From NCBI GenBank assembly GCA_029747015.1, contig JAKOGI010002774.1, positions 23,028-87,027 on the forward strand: a stretch of DNA of 64,000 nucleotides, in the 5' to 3' direction. Numbering within the stretch: the first letter of the stretch is position 1; each line of letters opens with the position of its first letter. The DNA is from Carnegiea gigantea (lineage: Eukaryota; Streptophyta; Magnoliopsida; Caryophyllales; Cactaceae). A program made the translations under genes and the position numbers. The notes under the pieces were generated by a model that saw only the letters and a list, made by a program, of their open reading frames with translations, was not told where the DNA came from and ran no database searches. Shown piece by piece: positions 46,281 through 55,967 of this stretch.

Positions 46281-49200
46281 ATGTCTTCTACAGAAAAATT
46301 GCCAAGTAAGAAGAGGATGATTACAAGAGATCAACTTGCAGTAGGTTAATTATAGTTTTATGGTTATCTCAAAGTAACAACAACCTTTTATTTAAGTTGC
46401 TTATGCTTTATATTAATGAAGCATATGTTAACGTCTGGGAAAAATCAGCTATTATTTTAAGGAGTCAGGTGCAGTATGAGGTCAAAAGAAGCCTCAACAC
46501 CTACTTTGTTTAGAGGTACTTCCGTTCGTCGTTCTCTCTTCTCACCAAGAACATCCTCTTTGCCACACACTACTACAAGTAAGGTTTTTTTTTTTTTAAA
46601 ATACAGAATGCAAGTTTTTGTATTATTAAAGATTAAAGTAAAACACTTGGTGGGAAGTTTATAGAAAAAAAGATAATTGGAACTCAAAACAACAATGATT
46701 TCAGTAGTCATACAGTGACAAAAAATGCTCCTCTTGTACCATGTTATTTTTTTTACTTATAATTTTCTAATGTTATTTTTTTTTACCACTTTTACAAGAG
46801 TTATGTCATAGTCCAAGTCATACCATTTAATCTGTGGAGTTCTCAAAGCATGCTGATTCACATGTCAACAATGGTGACATGAGCTTAGAACCCAGAGACA
46901 AGGGAGAGGTTCCTAGAAGTAAGTCATGTACTTGTTGTGCATATGTTACTTTTATGTCTAACTGCAACTCCTATTTTTTGTTATTATATTTCATGTATTT
47001 TCTATAATTGTCATATATAACACTCACTTGCTTTTGTGACATCATAGGAAAAGTCAATTCAAACTCATTAGAGCGTGTAGAAAGTGAAGCAAATCATGAT
47101 ATAGTAGGTGAATCATCGACAGAAGGTGGTCACAACACCACAAGTAGAAGGCGCATATAAGTAACCAAGGAAAAGAATGAGAAGGATCGTGGACCTAATA
47201 AGATAAAGGTTTTAAAGAACTCTGTGTGTGAACAATTTCAACCTATAGGTAATTCTCAAAGGCAAATGTCTTCCATGATTGGGTACCTTGCACGCAACCC
47301 TAGAAGACTACCACTTGATTGTATTGATTGGAGGAAAATTGAACAAGAGGAAAAAGATTCAGTGTGGGCAGAGGTGACGGTATATATGTCTCAATATATA
47401 TTACATTACCTTTAAAGTTGAACCTTTACACTCGGTTTTTTACGCCAAGCCCTTTGTGTGTGTGGGGATTTCAAAGTAAAAATGTGACCTTTAAGTTTAT
47501 TTTAAGTCTTTATTAGTTCTTTTTCTTTGTTTCTGTTAGATAGCATTCATTCTACTTTCCCGAAGGAAAGGAGCCTTATGAATGGGCAATGGAGAAAATG
47601 CATGCTTGTTGGAGAGGCTATAAATGTGAGTTGAAGGTGGCACTATGTGATGGTAGAAGTTATGCTGAAGCAATTAGCAAAAGACCAGAACACATACCAC
47701 TTGAAACATGGGCCAACTTAGTACAGTTTTGGGAATCAGACAAGGAAAAGGTAATTATTTACTTCAAGAACATTTATGGTTATAATTATTTTAAAGTAAT
47801 GCAACTGTTATGATGTGATTTGTCAATTATTCATTTAGAGTTGAACTAAAAGAGGAATTAAAAATCGGGGTAATAACAAAATGTGCCACTATGGAGGAAC
47901 AAAGACTTTCGCACATGCACGTGCTAGAGAAGACGTATTATGTATATCCTATTTATACTATAGTTCATTTTGATTTTAGGTAACTCATGTAGTATTTTAT
48001 ATACTTTTTGGGAAAAAGGCAACAAGATAGATAAGCTTACGATATGGTTGAAGACCCATACACCAAAGAAAGCTACAAAACTTGATGATGCTTCAGCTAG
48101 TGCAAAGGTATGAGTATTTATTTTTATTTAATTTTCTTATTCATCTTATTTCCTTTTACAAATGTATAACATGACAGGAATCAATTGAAAATGAGTTATC
48201 TCACTCTGAAGAAGATTCATATGATGATGCTACTCAAGATGAAATTTTCAAAAAAGTTGTTGGAGAAGACAAGTATGGTTATGCTAAGACGTTTGGCATT
48301 GGGGTCAAAGTTCCTCGTTCAACTTCTAACCAGTACGCTTTAGAGGAAGAACGAAGTAAAAGAAGGAAAATCGAGCAAGAGCAACAAGAAAGTCAAGAGA
48401 AGATTGAACGTTTGGAGAATAAACTTGGATATGTCACCAATTTGGTGAAAGTGCTTTTGAAGCACCAGGTATTCTTATATGAGATATTTTATTATTTGTT
48501 TCATTACTGAGATTTCTGTGGTACTTAATTGTTTTTTAAGCTAGTGGCCAAGGTAATGGTCTTTGTCTCAGAAAGTCTTATTTGTGATATGCATGTCTTT
48601 TAGTAGGCAATGACTTGTGCTATATATTTTATTCATGCAATTTGGATGTTCTTGATGAGCTAGGCATATTTCGAAGTTGGGGAACTTTCTTTGGCTTCAT
48701 ACATTTTCTTGATGAGCTAGACATAGTGCCCATATATAAAGTTTATATGTGGTATGCTTAGATTTAGATCTTCGATCTTGTATAATTTGGCTTCGAGTTG
48801 TATCTTTTATTTCCTTCATTATTATTGAACTTTAATGTTTGGTATACTACGGGCGAGTGGCCCGTAGAGTTGTGCTCTCCAGCGTGTAGCCGTTGAGCTT
48901 ATTTCTGTATTCTTTTATCCTTCTACTCGATGCAGGCAATTAATGTAAGGATTTAAGCCTGAAAAATGATCAGTTTTCAAGTGAAACTCTGTCCATTTCG
49001 CCCCCAAAATTTAAGTAGGAGGTAGGGGGAAGAGAGTGTGATTAGAGGTTTACGTGAAAAGTTAATTTGGTTGGAATGTATTTGATAACTTGTATATTTT
49101 TGTTTATTTTTAATGGTAAATTTGACATCGTGTTATTAAGGGAGAATGCCATTAGATGATTATAAATATTCTTTATTACTTCTTCTTAAGATCTATGCTT

Positions 49201-49319
49201 TTGTGCTTGTTTAATAGGGAACATCGGAGGATGTTCTTTCTTCATTTGAGGATATTGATGATGACAATGAAAATGGTCATGCATTTGAAGAAGAAAATGT
49301 CGAAGAAGTTGATGATTAA
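46281..49319 (+). pseudogene. second CACTA gene, Transposase_24 (Ptta/En/Spm) type
   Basis: Multi-exon gene from ATG 46,281 to TAA 49,317. A Ser/Thr/Arg-rich N-terminal part (46,475-46,580, 47,050-47,160) is followed by a conserved domain: MIGYLARNPRRLPLDCIDWR (47,278), WAMEKMHACWRGYKCELK (47,583), HIPLETWANLVQFWESDKEK (47,691-47,750), then LKEELKNRGNNKMCHYGG (about 47,846) and ARARED. Exons 48,018-48,107 and 48,178-48,468 end in a long coiled coil (ERSKRRKIEQEQQESQEKIE), and a last acidic exon starts at 49,218. Visible introns include 47,751-about 47,837, 48,108-48,177 and 48,469-49,217. TAA at 47,158-47,160 appears to break it. The family is thought to bind the element ends and assist transposition. 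Confidence 0.72.
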
Positions 49320-49679
49320 GAACAAAATGGTGAGTCATAATTTGAGTTTTCTTATGTGGTTAACGTTTGTCAGGACCTATTTTTTAGGCAGACCAAGTGA
49401 TGTTTATGAGTTTGCACTTATAGTTTGGACTTTAATTTCAATGGAAGCAATTGTTGGAGTTATGTAGTTATTTGTTATGAACTTTTAGCAAATGTATAGC
49501 ACTTTTGAAAACTTTTAAATAACATTGTACTTTTGTTTGAGTTGATTCTTCTATTGTGGATAAATATTGTACCTACAGGTTTGATTTTGTGTTGATGTAT
49601 TTGTTAAAAAAATAGTTCCCACTTGAATGGATAGACTATTGGCAGTAGATGTTTTGAATCATGAGGTGTGTAAAGGAAC

Positions 49680-50100
49680 TAAATTACCAACAGATTGCAG
49701 CTTGATGAAAATTCTTTTTTGGCAGTATACAGTAGCACCAATAGATTTTCTTGTCAGACAAGATTAAGAAGGCGGGAAAAATAAAGAATTACCAACAGAT
49801 ACAGTACGTTGGTGAATAATTTACGCCGCCACTTAATTTAGTACCAATAGAAGCATCTAATGGTAACACTTGCCATCATCAACATATTATGTCTCTGTTG
49901 GTAACACAATGACACTCACCCACGGATTCACTCTGTTGGTATTAAGGAGCAATTGTGACAGATTGCAATATCTGTTAGTAAAACTAATACCATCACCTTT
50001 TTTACCAATAGTCTACCAACAGACTAATATCTGTTGGTATCAGATTTTACTAACAGCAAATGTACTTAATGCAACAGAACTATCCATGTTGGTAAAAACC
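49680..50100 (+). repeat. CACTA right subterminal repeats (TGTTGGTA/TACCAACA)
   Basis: About twelve TCTGTTGGTA, TTACCAACAGA or near variants in 420 bp (49,683, 49,735, 49,790, 49,808, 49,850, 49,895, 49,935, 49,975, 50,010, 50,030, 50,085). It mirrors the left end. Confidence 0.7.
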
Positions 50101-50115
50101 ACTTTTTTTGTGGTG

Positions 50116-50623
50116 CCTGCCAGTAATGTATGACCATTAATTAATATTCATATTGGGTGACTAATAATATTCATATTGGGTTACTGACATGCGAACTACT
50201 TTTATTGGTAATTTTGTTATCAAAGATAATGCAACTTGATTATTTCATTGTTGCATGTATGACTATATCTATAAAGTTTGTGTTCAAACAGCACAGAGAT
50301 GACTAATCACATTTTATGGTTGACTGACATATTTTTTTTATTTTTTCATATTATAAGGTAATATGAGTAATAATATATGACTGATAATATAGGCAAGAGA
50401 TGACTATATTAGGGTGAGCAATAATATATGACTACTATTAAATACGATAGGTGACTATACTAATGTGTTATTTAATTTGAATGTAGCGCTGTAATACATG
50501 ACTAAAACTAGTATACATAAGACTAATAACATCATCAATGGGTAACTAAATTATTCATTTAATGTTTCCATTTTCTAAGGTAATTGGACTTCTAATATGC
50601 ACTAATAATAGTGTCAATAAGTG
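50116..50623 (+). repeat. direct repeat flanking the CACTA element, right copy
   Basis: Second copy of 39,087-39,596, starting directly at the CACTA right end. Confidence 0.75.
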
Positions 50624-50796
50624 ACAGTAATTATTTGTCAGTATGTTTTACATTCGACATTGTACTATAAGGCTGAGTACCACATATATATGACTAACGA
50701 TTTTTCGAAAGGCGGACTATGATGGTTAGTTAATTTTTGTCGTATAGAAAGGTAACTAAAACCGTCATTAATGGTTTCTACAACTTTTATTAAATA

Positions 50797-50823
50797 CTAG
50801 TTAAGACCCGGCGTTGCCCCGGG
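50797..50823 (-). mobile_element. Helitron-like 3' terminus
   Basis: On the minus strand a CCCGG...CCGGG hairpin (50,823-50,807) is followed after about six bases by CTAG (50,800-50,797) and then T. This is the hairpin-plus-CTRR end of Helitrons, with insertion between A and T. The element would extend to the right. I cannot place its 5' TC end before the Gypsy LTR at 51,248, which may have interrupted it. Confidence 0.45.
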
Positions 50824-51195
50824 ATTAAGTTTTTGGATAAGTGAATAGTACTTTGAAAGTATCATTGAATAATTATTGGATTAACGTCAATAAGTTGATA
50901 TAAAGAAATAATGAAGATTTTAGTCTAACTCAATACAATGGGGATAAGTAGTGAAAACATTATCACTCTTTTTTTTTTTTTTGCCGTTGAGGCATTTTTC
51001 TTGAAAAAAAGAAGTTTCAGGCACACATGTTTTCTCAATATGCACCCGAGCATTGCGTCGGATTTGAATTTTTAAATAATAAAATGGATATTTTAAAAAT
51101 AACATTACATTATTATTAATGTCAATTCTCTATAACCTTCACAAAAAAATTATTTGTTATTTCTAAATTGTCTTGAAAATATGCATGTGTGTGTT

Positions 51196-51198
<3 letters not shown>

Positions 51199-51230
<32 letters not shown>

Positions 51231-51247
51231 TATATCTATAATATATA
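51199..51247. repeat. TA microsatellite at the Gypsy insertion point
   Basis: TA-alternating sequence ends directly at the 5' LTR. A longer TA tract (60,857-60,910) lies beyond the 3' LTR, so the element may have entered a single TA microsatellite. Confidence 0.7.
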
Positions 51248-52537
51248 TGATAAACCTATATTTTACACACTTTTAGGCATGATTTTCACCTATTAACTCG
51301 GCAGTTTCTGGTATAATTTTGTGAGTTTAGAGGTCGATTATTCATTGTTTATCTCAAATCTGCCTAAAAGTCGTGTTTTTGTGTTTACAGGAGCCTGACT
51401 TGAATAAATGAGGAAAACAAGCTAATGCCGCGCCAAATTGAAGCAAAAAGGATCAATATTGAGTTAAAATAAGAGGCACGGTCACTCCAGGCGAGGTGGC
51501 ACGAGCGTGCCACCCAAAGAAGGGAAGAAGCTAAAGACAGAGAAGTGGCACGGGGCCCCCGTGCCGAGTGGCACGACCGTGCCACTTTAGTTGTCGCTGT
51601 TTTGTCGCTGCTTTGGCATTGTAATTCGGAGTTTTTTGGATTCGACCTTTTTTTCCTCTCTCTCGAATAGGGGCGATTTGAGGGTTCCTAGGTCTAGTTT
51701 TATTGCAATTTTAATTCGAAGCTTTGGATTGAATTTGGTTACGCTTTTGGTAGATTACTGCTGCAGATTATATACAGAGTATATTCTTCTTCTTTTTCCT
51801 CTACGTCTTAATTCAAGTATTCGTATTCTTGGTATGTGTATGTTCTTGATTGAGATGTCGTTTAGAATCATGTTTAGCGGCTAAATTCCTTAATCTTGGA
51901 TTGGGTGTAGCCCCTGTGATGTAAATTGGATTGTTAATTCTAGGTTTTTGTGAATTACGCCAGAGTATAATTGAATTCTCACTTAGCATGCCAGGTGTTC
52001 GATGAATTGCCTGAGAGGGTTTTATTCATGTTCTTAATTAGGGTTTAGGAGACTAACGAAAGTTAGGTCCTTTACTTAGAGTAGCTTTGTGAGCAATTGA
52101 ATTACCTGACACGAAAGTAGTTGGGGGTGCAATTGGGAATTGAAATTACATGATCTTGTGGTTTTGTTATTCTAGTTTCACGAAAGTAGACAACTAGGTT
52201 AGCTTGATCAGTCTAATGACCTTCGAAAGTAGGCGTAGATGCTTTAAACCGGTAATAATTCCATTTCAATTATCTTGCAGGCAGATTCACACGACCTAGT
52301 TTATTTTCCAATGAACGTCACAGTGCGGTGAACCCCAATCCAGGATTCCCTTCTCATAATTGACTTAGACCAAATAGAGTTAGAATCAGTTAAACCAACT
52401 TCACTCGACTTTCGCCTAGATTAAGTATTAGAAATCGATTCGGTGGTTGAAACTAAGTTCTCTGTGGACACGACCCGTACTTGCCTTTGCTAGCTACAAC
52501 TGGCACCGTGCACTTGCGGTACATTTTTAACACAACA
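51248..52537 (+). mobile_element. 5' LTR of the Athila-like element
   Basis: 1,290 bp from TGATAAACCT to TTTAACACAACA. It contains three strong hairpins (51,496-51,513, 51,547-51,565, 51,568-51,585). It matches the 3' LTR at nearly all positions outside a 450-bp zone, implying a recent insertion. Confidence 0.88.
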
Positions 52538-52542
52538 AGTTT

Positions 52543-52560
52543 TGGCGCCGTTGCCGGGGA
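52543..52560 (+). other. tRNA-Asp primer-binding site
   Basis: TGGCGCCGTTGCCGGGGA, five bases after the LTR end. It fits the tRNA-Asp 3' end used by Athila and related Gypsy elements. Confidence 0.9.
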
Positions 52561-52824
52561 ACTTGTTTGTTTTCAACATCGAAAGCGATTTTAAACGCTT
52601 GAGATTAGGCTTTTTCCTTTTTCTTTTCCTCTTTCCCTTTCCCCTTTTCCTCCTTCTAGCTTGTTTTTACTCTTGCTTGAGCCTGCTTACGCTTGGTATA
52701 GTTTTGGCTTTGTATGCACAGGCGCAGTCAGGGGAGTCACCACTTACTTCCCCTGAATCCTGAAATTGAAGCTACTGCTCGCAAGCGAAGCGGCGCACGA
52801 AAGAAGCAACAAGCAGAATCTACC

Positions 52825-54240
52825 ATGGCGGCGCAAGACAACCGCGTCCTAAGGGACTATGCAATGCCTCAGTCGTCGGGTATCACCTCTTCTATAGTGA
52901 ACCCCGCAGTTGAGGTGAACAATTTCGAGCTGCGCCCGGCCCTTATCTCGCTAGTGGAGCGAGACCAGTTCGGTGGGCACCCTTCTGAGAATCCTAACAT
53001 GCACCTTCGCAATTTCCTTGCGAAGTGTGATACTATTAAGCTCAATGGGGTCCCCACCGACGCCATTCGATTGAGGCTCTTCCCTTTCTCTCTGCGGGAT
53101 AGAGCCAGAGACTGGCTCCAAAATGAGGAGCCCAATGCTTTTGCCACTTGGGATGCCCTCTCCAAGGCATTTTTGAGCAAATATTTCCCCCCAGGGAAGA
53201 CGGCCAAACTAAGGGCTGACATCACTTCATTCGCCCAGCTGCATGGCGAATCTCTATATGAGGCGTGGGAACGATTCAAAGATCTGCAACGCCAGTGCCC
53301 TCACCATGGAGTCCCAGATTGGCTCCTCATTCAAACTTTCTACAATGGACTCGATCAGTCTCTGAAGATGTCCATTGATGCTGCTGCTGGTGGGGCACTT
53401 ATGGGAAAGTCCATTGAGGTTGCTAAAGCCCTGCTTGAAGACATGGCTGCTAATAACTACCACTGGTCTAATGAGAGAGCAGCCCCGAAGAAGGCAAGCG
53501 GGGTTTATGGGATCGATGCAGTGGATATGTTGGCAAGCAAGGTTGACGCCCTTGCCCAGAGATTCGATAGGATGGGTACTCCTCACCCAGGAAACCCATC
53601 TAGTGCCATGTATGCGGTTGGGGTCTTTTGTGAAGTATGCGGTATTCAAGGGCATGAAGCTACTGATTGTCAAGCCCATCTTCAGGGAGTGGAGCAAGTT
53701 AATGCTTTCCAAAATTACAGCCCACGGCCACAAAATAACCCGTACTCAAACACATACAACCCCGGTTGGAGAAACCATCCAAACCTCTCCTACCGCAACA
53801 ATAACCCCTCGCTGGCTAATGCCTCTCAGCCTCAACCACCCAATCCTCCCTATAGAGCCCCGTACAATCCACCCCCTCCACCTCCTCAATCCAAGTCGAA
53901 CTTAGAAAGCATCATGGAGCGTTTCATTGCGATACAAACTAAGACCAATGAAATTCTTAGTGAGTCGATCAACCAACTAAACACTAAGTTCGACGCTATG
54001 GCCGCACATCAAAAGGCGATGGATAATCAGATCGCCCAGATAGCTCAGCAGGTGAGCCACCTGTCTAGGCCACACGGGCACCTACCTAGCCAGCCCGAGA
54101 CAAACCCCAAGAGCCATGTTAATGCCATCACTTCGGTAGGTGAGGGGTTTAAGGAGAGCCCAGTGATGGTTCTTCAGGAGGTCGTTTCCGATCCTAATTC
54201 TGCAGGGAGGGTGAAGAAAGGAAGGGGGATGAGAGTTTGA
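52825..54240 (+). CDS. gag: Gypsy Gag protein
   Basis: 471 codons from the ATG at 52,825 (context ACCATGGCG, better than the in-frame ATG at 52,714) to TGA at 54,238. It carries the Retrotrans_gag helical core (about residues 60-195: FSLRDRARDWLQ, WDALSKAFLSKYFPP, ESLYEAWERFKDLQRQCPHH, FYNGLD), a CCHC zinc knuckle CEVCGIQGHEATDC (about 269-282), a Pro/Asn-rich linker and a C-terminal coiled coil (about 365-415). It should assemble virus-like particles and package the element RNA. The frame is clean with GC-rich codons, unlike the AT-rich decayed neighbours. Protease follows in the -1 frame. Confidence 0.88.
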   Translation: MAAQDNRVLRDYAMPQSSGITSSIVNPAVEVNNFELRPALISLVERDQFGGHPSENPNMHLRNFLAKCDTIKLNGVPTDAIRLRLFPFSLRDRARDWLQNEEPNAFATWDALSKAFLSKYFPPGKTAKLRADITSFAQLHGESLYEAWERFKDLQRQCPHHGVPDWLLIQTFYNGLDQSLKMSIDAAAGGALMGKSIEVAKALLEDMAANNYHWSNERAAPKKASGVYGIDAVDMLASKVDALAQRFDRMGTPHPGNPSSAMYAVGVFCEVCGIQGHEATDCQAHLQGVEQVNAFQNYSPRPQNNPYSNTYNPGWRNHPNLSYRNNNPSLANASQPQPPNPPYRAPYNPPPPPPQSKSNLESIMERFIAIQTKTNEILSESINQLNTKFDAMAAHQKAMDNQIAQIAQQVSHLSRPHGHLPSQPETNPKSHVNAITSVGEGFKESPVMVLQEVVSDPNSAGRVKKGRGMRV

Positions 54241-55184
54241 GCTCCACTGGCACGCCTAGTCCTTCACTTCCGATCCGGCCTCATCGAGTGCCTGCACCTT
54301 ATCCCCAGAGGTTGACGTGTTCCCAGCTACTGCCGCTCGAGCCCCGGTTCGCAAGATTCTTGGACATGCTAAAACGGATCCACGTCAGTATTCCGTTTTT
54401 GGAGGCTCTTAAGGAAACGCCCATTTACTTGAGCTTCTTGAGAGAGCTCCTCTCCAAGAAAAGAGAGCTCAAGGAAGTTTCAGTACCCTCCATAGGAGAG
54501 GCCTACAGCGCGATCTTGCAAAATGACTCACCATCGAAGCGGAATGACCCTGGTAGCTTCTCCATCCCCTGCTGCATAGGGGATTTGCGAATTGAAAGAG
54601 CCCTTTGTGATTTGGGCGCCAGCGTAAGCTTAATGCCTCTCTCCCTCTGCAAGAAGCTTCAACTGACAGATCTACTCCCCACGCCCATGACCATACAGCT
54701 CGCTGACAGTACTGTCAGACGACCTGTGGGCGTGTTAGAGGACATTCCAGTCCAGGTTGGTAAGTTTGTCATCCCCTGTGACTTCATGGTATTGGACATG
54801 GGTGACAACTCTGTCGTTCCCATTATCTTGGGACGGCCATTTCTGGCTACCGCTGGGGCAAAGATAGACGTAAGGGCTGGCTCGATATCGTTTGAGATAT
54901 GTGGGAAGACGTTGGACTTCTGCTTCCCCACAGCACCCATCACCTCTGCCTCTCCTGTCGCGCCCACTCCAACCCCTCCTTCTGTTACTGCCTTGAAGGT
55001 CGAGGTTTTTGATGGGGATGGATGGCCCCACATATGGCCCGTAGCATGTAGGGATCCGCTGTTGATCTCACCCACTTCGGAGGCCACCTCCGCTGATGTT
55101 GGGGCATTAGTCGAGCTTGCTCCATCATTCTACACCCCCGTATCTACACCTCCCGCATCACCCCTACTTACCATTTGGAGGTAA
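54237..55184 (+). CDS. Gypsy aspartic protease frame (truncated pol)
   Basis: About 315 codons open in the -1 frame relative to gag. It overlaps the gag stop and has no ATG at its start, so expression would need -1 frameshifting or an in-frame fusion lost by a single-base change. The retropepsin-like domain (about residues 108-230) includes IERALCDLGASVSLMPLSLC (active-site Asp in DLGAS, the form usual in this lineage) and VVPIILGRPFLATAGAKID (flap and C-terminal motif). The sequence after about residue 240 is Pro/Thr/Ser-rich and ends at 55,182. In an autonomous element RT, RNase H and integrase would follow; here they are absent. Confidence 0.8.
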   Translation: MSSTGTPSPSLPIRPHRVPAPYPQRLTCSQLLPLEPRFARFLDMLKRIHVSIPFLEALKETPIYLSFLRELLSKKRELKEVSVPSIGEAYSAILQNDSPSKRNDPGSFSIPCCIGDLRIERALCDLGASVSLMPLSLCKKLQLTDLLPTPMTIQLADSTVRRPVGVLEDIPVQVGKFVIPCDFMVLDMGDNSVVPIILGRPFLATAGAKIDVRAGSISFEICGKTLDFCFPTAPITSASPVAPTPTPPSVTALKVEVFDGDGWPHIWPVACRDPLLISPTSEATSADVGALVELAPSFYTPVSTPPASPLLTIWR

Positions 55185-55967
55185 GGGTCAAGCTAACGAC
55201 CTAAAACAAGCGCTTCTTGGGAGGCAACCCAAGCTTTACTGCTTTCCAAAAAAAAAAAAAAAAAAGAGGAAAAAAAGGGGCAGGAACGCAGAAGCAGGGA
55301 TACGGCACGGTGTGACCGTGCTCCACGGCACGACCGTGCCACGATTCTCTTTCAACCCCCCTAAAAAAACCTCAAAAAAAAACCTCAAAAAAAAAAGGAA
55401 AAGGGCAGCACGGGGGCAGCGTGCCTCGGGACATCCCGTGTCCCCTTTCTTCCACCCAAAAAAAAAAAAAAAGAGACGAATAGAGGAAGAGAAGCGCGCC
55501 GGGCAGAAAAACGGCACGGTCAAGCCGTGCTTTTGGGCACGACCGTGCTGCCCAAATAAATTACAGCTGTGATTCGAGGCGTGGCACGGTCACCCCGTGC
55601 CTATAGGCACGACCGTGCCACATTAAATTTCAGCGAAAACAGACCTTCTTTTCTTCCTCCTCCGCGCTGTTTCTCTCTCCTCGACGCAGCTCTCTCTCTC
55701 TCTCTCTCTCACTCGCCCCAACCTCACTCTCACACCACCCGGCGACCACCACCAGCCGGCCGCCCCTCTTGCCGGCGTCGTCGCGCCCCCCCCGCTCAAC
55801 CCCCTTCCCTTTTTCATCTCCCTCTCTTCTCAATACCCATTCTCAACTTTCTCTCTCTAAAACCCCAAAACCTCCATTGTTGAGGTTTAAGGCTGTAGAG
55901 AGCGCAATTGACCCCATTTCCACCATCCTCACCTCCTTTCGAGTTCAGATCTGCAATTTGGGCAAAA
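55185..55967 (+). other. inter-ORF region with GGCACG hairpins and homopolymer runs
   Basis: After the pol-end block comes a long A-run (about 55,248-55,264) and several A-tracts. Among them are paired hairpins GCACGGT...ACCGTGC and GGCACG-AC-CGTGCC at 55,305-55,340, 55,514-55,548 and 55,583-55,621, matching hairpins in the LTRs. The second part is C/T-rich (CTCTCTCTC at 55,690-55,710) and resembles a promoter/5' UTR for the next ORF. Overlapping open frames here (for example 55,117-55,572) are low-complexity Lys/Arg-rich and not credible proteins. Confidence 0.6.

Larger units (their letters stand above)
39603..50115 (+). mobile_element. CACTA (En/Spm, CMC) DNA transposon, about 10.5 kb
   Basis: It has the two genes of plant CACTA elements in the usual order and orientation: a TNPD-like transposase (42,450-46,073) and a second protein with a Transposase_24-type domain (46,281-49,319). 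Both ends carry many copies of TGTTGGTA or its complement. The right end reads CACCACAAAAAAAGTGG on the minus strand, close to the CACTACAAAAAA form. The left end is less certain (CACCAATAG at 39,603 or GTGACAAAAAA about 15 bp further in). A 3-bp target duplication is not clear. Confidence 0.8.

Noticed and set aside
51385..51585. 66-codon minus frame in the LTR, repeated at 59,655-59,855
   Set aside because: Open only because it lies over the GC-rich hairpins; identical in both LTRs by duplication, not evidence for a gene.
52869..53733. Long antisense frames (136 and 159 codons) over gag
   Set aside because: They mirror the GC-rich gag codons on the opposite strand and contain no recognisable domain.
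54659..55087. Antisense frame of 142 codons over the protease
   Set aside because: Shadow of the protease frame on the other strand.
55117..55572. 151-codon Lys/Arg-rich frame after the protease
   Set aside because: Made mostly of A-runs and hairpin repeats; low-complexity, no start context, not a credible protein.
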